Part shown: positions 30,858 to 33,758 of the stretch, piece by piece | How positions within the stretch are numbered: the first letter of the stretch is position 1 | Layout of the letters: each line of letters begins with the position of its first letter | From: an uncultured Clostridia bacterium | Lineage (GTDB): Bacteria > Bacillota > Clostridia > Lachnospirales > Cellulosilyticaceae | Direction of reading: 5' to 3' | Assembly (NCBI GenBank): GCA_937981575.1 | Contig: CALJNR010000035.1 | Location: forward strand, 1-33,758 | Length of the DNA stretch: 33,758 bases | Position numbers and translations under genes: made by a program | The notes under the pieces: model-generated | What the model was told of the DNA's origin: nothing | The model's input: only the letters and a program-made list of their open reading frames with translations | Databases searched by the model: none

Positions 30858-31871
30858 TTAGTAGTTTCTCTTAAGAGAATCTTTCAAGAAGCGTGGCTGA
30901 AGCTTTTTGGGCTGTTTTTCGCGCTTAAATAGTAAGTGACTTGTAATGATAATGGCGAGTACTGAAAAAATGATGGCAGCAAAGCAGATGGCGATGAAAG
31001 AAGTCAAAAGAATCAGGAGTTCTTTGGTAAGTTCACGGCGTGGAACTGCAAAGGCAAGTGTCCAGTTGACCTTATCAATTTTGGAGGTTACAAAATACTT
31101 ATATAAAGTATCAAAATCTTTGGCTGTAGAAATAGAGGTAGTAGGATAATCGATTTGGTCCCCTACCTCACGGAAACGTCCATTCATTACTTTATTCAAG
31201 GATTGAACTTCTTCGGCGGTGGGAAGAAAATCTGACCGGATGTGGGTGATAAATCCTTTGTCAGCATCCAGCAAAAATGCATAGCTGTTAGGGGCGATGC
31301 GGATATAGTTAACTGTATTAATAAGATCATCAATGATGATATCGGCTGCAATAACACCTGTGACTTGGTTATTTATCATAAGAGGCTCAGCTAGAGTTAG
31401 AAGTGTTTTTCCGCTCTTTTCATCCACGTATGGGGCAAGATAAATAAGACTTTGGCTTTCAATGGCAGTTTTATACCACTCTTTGTCTATAAAATGATCA
31501 TTTATTTGCTCTGTGCGTCTTGTTCCAGAAATAAAGCTGTTATCACTTAAACCTATATAATAATCTGATACAATACCTCCGCTTAGGTGGGCTTTCCTCC
31601 AAAGATAGTTTTGAAGAACATATTTATTAAGGTTTCCTGAGATTTCGATGTCTTCTTTTATGCTGTGAAGCATAGTGCTTTGGGTACCAATCCAAGTACT
31701 CATTTCATAGGCATATTTTTCGGAAACTTTAAGAAGATTATCTTGGGAGTGATTGAGAACAAGATAATATGAAATGATAGAGTACCCTAAGGTTACAGTA
31801 ATGAGGCTGATGGTGCATATACAGGCAGCAGCTAAATTAAGCCTGCTTTTGATAGCTTTAATACTAAGCAA
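30858..31871 (-). CDS. Orphan Cache-domain membrane sensor lacking an output domain
   Basis: The 337-residue protein looks like the front half of a chemoreceptor. It has a membrane segment at about 13-37, an external dCache-like domain at about 38-285 (DYYIGLSDNSFISGTRR; DKEWYKTAIESQSLIYLAPY; GKTLLTLAEPLMINNQVTGV), a second membrane segment at about 287-315, then a basic tail of some 23 residues ending in LKRNY. The HAMP and methyl-accepting domains expected next are missing. The stop is followed within 10 bases by a clean terminator, so no frameshifted remainder exists downstream. The TTG start has AGGAGG 7 bases upstream. It is either a stable truncated receptor or a free-standing sensor that works through a partner. 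Confidence 0.8.
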   Translation of the reverse strand: MLSIKAIKSRLNLAAACICTISLITVTLGYSIISYYLVLNHSQDNLLKVSEKYAYEMSTWIGTQSTMLHSIKEDIEISGNLNKYVLQNYLWRKAHLSGGIVSDYYIGLSDNSFISGTRRTEQINDHFIDKEWYKTAIESQSLIYLAPYVDEKSGKTLLTLAEPLMINNQVTGVIAADIIIDDLINTVNYIRIAPNSYAFLLDADKGFITHIRSDFLPTAEEVQSLNKVMNGRFREVGDQIDYPTTSISTAKDFDTLYKYFVTSKIDKVNWTLAFAVPRRELTKELLILLTSFIAICFAAIIFSVLAIIITSHLLFKREKQPKKLQPRFLKDSLKRNY

Positions 31872-32036
31872 TCCTATCCCTCCTAAGGTTTAGCATAATG
31901 TATTATATTTATTGCCATTTTAGCAGTGGATTTAACATGTCTGCACTAATTTTTGAAAACTCAATAGCTTCTTAAGGATGCAGAAGATTAAATAATTCAA
32001 TATTATGTAGAGAAATAGGTTCTATAGACATGACAA

Positions 32037-32062
32037 AAGGCACCTAATATTTAGGTGGCCTT
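32037..32062 (-). terminator. Terminator of the flippase gene
   Basis: AAGGC-A-CCTAA (32037-32047) pairs with TTAGG-T-GCCTT with one bulged G (32051-32062). On the minus strand it is followed by TTTTGTC. The gap 31872-32113 otherwise shows only a TATAAT-like -10 for the Cache gene and nothing else I can name. Confidence 0.7.
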
Positions 32063-32113
32063 ATGGTAAAACAGGGATGGACGTCTTGCCAGTAAGGGCG
32101 CAAACTTCTTATC

Positions 32114-33691
32114 TTACATGCACGTAATTTTTTGCGCATTTTGTTGTTTACTAGGCAGAAGCGATTTTTTTAGCCAGTCAACATCACTCAGGGTCAGGCA
32201 TTCGGCTAAAAAGAGTAAGAGAAGGTAGAGGCTTGTAGTCAGTCCGATATCTATAATTAATTCGTAAAGCAGCGTTAGAGGCACAGTAAATAAGTAACGC
32301 ATCAAAAGTTTAGTAAGTATTCCGGCAAGAATAGCGGAAAGTGCCGGTTTTATAATCCACTTTAAAAGCTCAATATCTATTTTGGTTACTTCTAAAAGTC
32401 TGTTAAAATTCAGAGAGCTTGTTAGGATGTTGCTGATGATCATAATACTCAAAAAGGCAGAAATGCCTTTAACAGGTATCAAAAAATAAATCATACTGAC
32501 ACGAAAAATAGAGTCAATAATGCTGTATCTAAGGCAGCTGACTTGTTCGCCTAGGCCCTTTAAAATACCATCAGCTACGACTTCTATGTACATAAAAGGA
32601 ACGATAAGAGCCAGTGTTTTAAGGATATAGCCAATCTGCGTATTCTTATACACAACAATGCCGATTTCATGAGAGTAATTCATAAACAGGCTGACGATCA
32701 AAATACTGAGAATAAAGGTAAACTGAAGGACTCTTTGGGTAGTGTAGCGCACTCTCTTATAATGTTTCAAAACATTAGCTCTTGCAATCTCAGGAATCAA
32801 GGTTGTAGAAAAGGCTGTCAAAAAGGCTGCGGGAAAAAAGAGGATAGGAAGCACCATCCCTTTAACCATGCCATATAAGCTCATGGAAGCTTCAGGTGAA
32901 GTTCCGAACTTTTTGAGGCCAATAGGAATAAGCACATTTTCGACCGACATAAAGATGGACCCAATATAGGCAATAGCTGCAACAGGAAGTCCAATGGCTA
33001 AAATACGGAACATAATACCCTTTGTGCTTGTGGGAGTCTTTGAAGATGGTTGATATCGGCACTGATCGCCTATATAGAAAGCCAGCATATAACTCCAGGA
33101 AACCATTTCGCCAATCGTCATGGCTAGGCCTATGGCAACGTAAGCATATGATAGACCTTTTGGGGCCCAGAGATTGACAAGCAGTATAATAAGTCCAAGC
33201 TTTACGAACTGTTCGAGCACGTCGGCACTGGCAGGCTTAAGCACTGTTTTAACGGCATAGAAATAACCCTTAAAACACGAGGATAATGCCATAAATGGAA
33301 TGCTAAGAGCAAGCGCCTTAAGTCCAAGTGAAGCCCGCGCATCTTTGATAAACAGTGTGGCGATTTGAGGGGCGAAACTAAAAAGAATAAAAGATATCAG
33401 TGAACTTAATAGTCCGGCAAAGATAAAGATAGTAGTCATTATTCTTTTTGCGTTTTGAGGATTGTTTTGACTGAGTTCTTCAGCTACCAGCTTAGAGACA
33501 GAGACGCTGATACCTGCTGAGGCAAATATAACTGCCATAATATAAATAGACATAATAAGCTGGTAAAGCCCCATACCTTCGGGGCCTAAAGCATTCGATA
33601 TATAAACAATAGAAATCATGCCGATAATCCGTGTAATAAATGAGGCTATCGTAAGTATTAGTGTATTAGCGATCAAACCTTGTGATTTCAA
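32114..33691 (-). CDS. SpoVB/MurJ-like polysaccharide flippase (MOP superfamily)
   Basis: Membrane flippase of the multidrug/oligosaccharidyl-lipid/polysaccharide superfamily, moving lipid-linked sugars such as peptidoglycan precursors across the membrane. The 525 residues give about fourteen membrane segments. The N-terminus (NTLILTIASFITRIIGMISI, then NALGPEGMGLYQLIMSIY) and AGISVSVSKLVAEELSQNN (about 58-76) match SpoVB and YkvU-type proteins closely. The start is TTG at 33691 with TGGAGGG 6 bases upstream. A sporulation role cannot be claimed from sequence: I see no clear SigE promoter in the 67 bases upstream, and such proteins also occur in vegetative wall or capsule synthesis. Confidence 0.88.
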   Translation of the reverse strand: MKSQGLIANTLILTIASFITRIIGMISIVYISNALGPEGMGLYQLIMSIYIMAVIFASAGISVSVSKLVAEELSQNNPQNAKRIMTTIFIFAGLLSSLISFILFSFAPQIATLFIKDARASLGLKALALSIPFMALSSCFKGYFYAVKTVLKPASADVLEQFVKLGLIILLVNLWAPKGLSYAYVAIGLAMTIGEMVSWSYMLAFYIGDQCRYQPSSKTPTSTKGIMFRILAIGLPVAAIAYIGSIFMSVENVLIPIGLKKFGTSPEASMSLYGMVKGMVLPILFFPAAFLTAFSTTLIPEIARANVLKHYKRVRYTTQRVLQFTFILSILIVSLFMNYSHEIGIVVYKNTQIGYILKTLALIVPFMYIEVVADGILKGLGEQVSCLRYSIIDSIFRVSMIYFLIPVKGISAFLSIMIISNILTSSLNFNRLLEVTKIDIELLKWIIKPALSAILAGILTKLLMRYLFTVPLTLLYELIIDIGLTTSLYLLLLFLAECLTLSDVDWLKKSLLPSKQQNAQKITCM

Positions 33692-33758
33692 AGTATTCCC
33701 TCCACAGTGCTAAAATTCTCATATCCTATGTATATGTGGACAATATTTTTTTAGGACT

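Noticed and set aside
30780-30900. Frameshifted methyl-accepting domain continuing the Cache protein
   Set aside because: The DNA just past the stop is a terminator and then the intact aminotransferase gene on the other strand; no signalling-domain sequence is there in any frame.
33692-33758. SigE-type sporulation promoter for the SpoVB-like gene
   Set aside because: An ATACATAG and an AATATT are present on the minus strand but their spacing is wrong; upstream sequence beyond the window would be needed.
1-33758. CRISPR array, prophage, insertion sequence or toxin-antitoxin pair
   Set aside because: I saw no regularly spaced repeats, transposase, integrase or structural phage genes. Reading frames antisense to the listed genes look like shadows, without a ribosome site or recognisable protein pattern.

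Overview
The window reads as a chromosomal segment of a low-GC, anaerobic-type Firmicute of the class Clostridia. The Lachnospirales (for example a Cellulosilyticum-like genome) is my best guess from protein style, but I could run no search. The supporting signs are strong purine-rich Shine-Dalgarno sites, frequent TTG starts, a YesM/YesN two-component pair beside a CUT1 sugar transporter, a DUF1836 protein, a SpoVB-like flippase and a Clostridia-type PEP carboxykinase. I see no phage, transposase, integrase, CRISPR array or plasmid gene. The gene content is mostly ordinary, and the more interesting signals are in non-coding DNA.

Layout. (1) 1-7126: a sugar ABC transporter (lipoprotein plus two permeases), then its YesN-type regulator and YesM-type sensor kinase. 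A related 43-bp block precedes both the lipoprotein gene and the kinase gene. (2) 7127-10860: a possible tiny transcript, a CPA2-type cation/proton antiporter, and an LtaS-like membrane sulfatase-fold transferase with an extra C-terminal IPT/TIG-like domain. (3) 10947-12752: tRNA-Leu(UAG), then an ECF sigma factor overlapping a membrane protein with two tandem copies of an extracytoplasmic domain, probably its anti-sigma factor. (4) 12813-16565: a secreted FAD-dependent oxidoreductase (minus) and a DEAD-box RNA helicase with a DbpA-type RNA-binding tail (plus). (5) 16616-18902 (minus): esterase, thyA and folA, the last two forming the dTMP/tetrahydrofolate cycle. (6) 19228-22227: a cold-shock protein whose leader can bury its own ribosome-binding site, a membrane acyltransferase, a TrhA/hemolysin III family protein and a DUF1836 protein. 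(7) 22389-27424: a TetR-type regulator followed by a MacB-like permease, its ATPase and a lipoprotein membrane-fusion adaptor, with the same 23-bp dyad before the regulator and before the permease. (8) 27498-33691: PEP carboxykinase, a class V aminotransferase, an orphan Cache sensor without an output domain, and a SpoVB/MurJ-like flippase.

How the parts work together. The sugar uptake locus carries its own sensing pair. The TetR regulator most likely represses itself and the efflux operon through the paired operators. ThyA consumes methylene-tetrahydrofolate and yields dihydrofolate, which FolA reduces again. Most transcription units end in clear intrinsic terminators, several of them shared by convergent genes. 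Start codons were moved from the longest reading frame for the MacB-like permease (TTG at 23065), the adaptor (ATG at 26270) and the TrhA-family protein (ATG at 21468), because each of these has a well-placed Shine-Dalgarno site.
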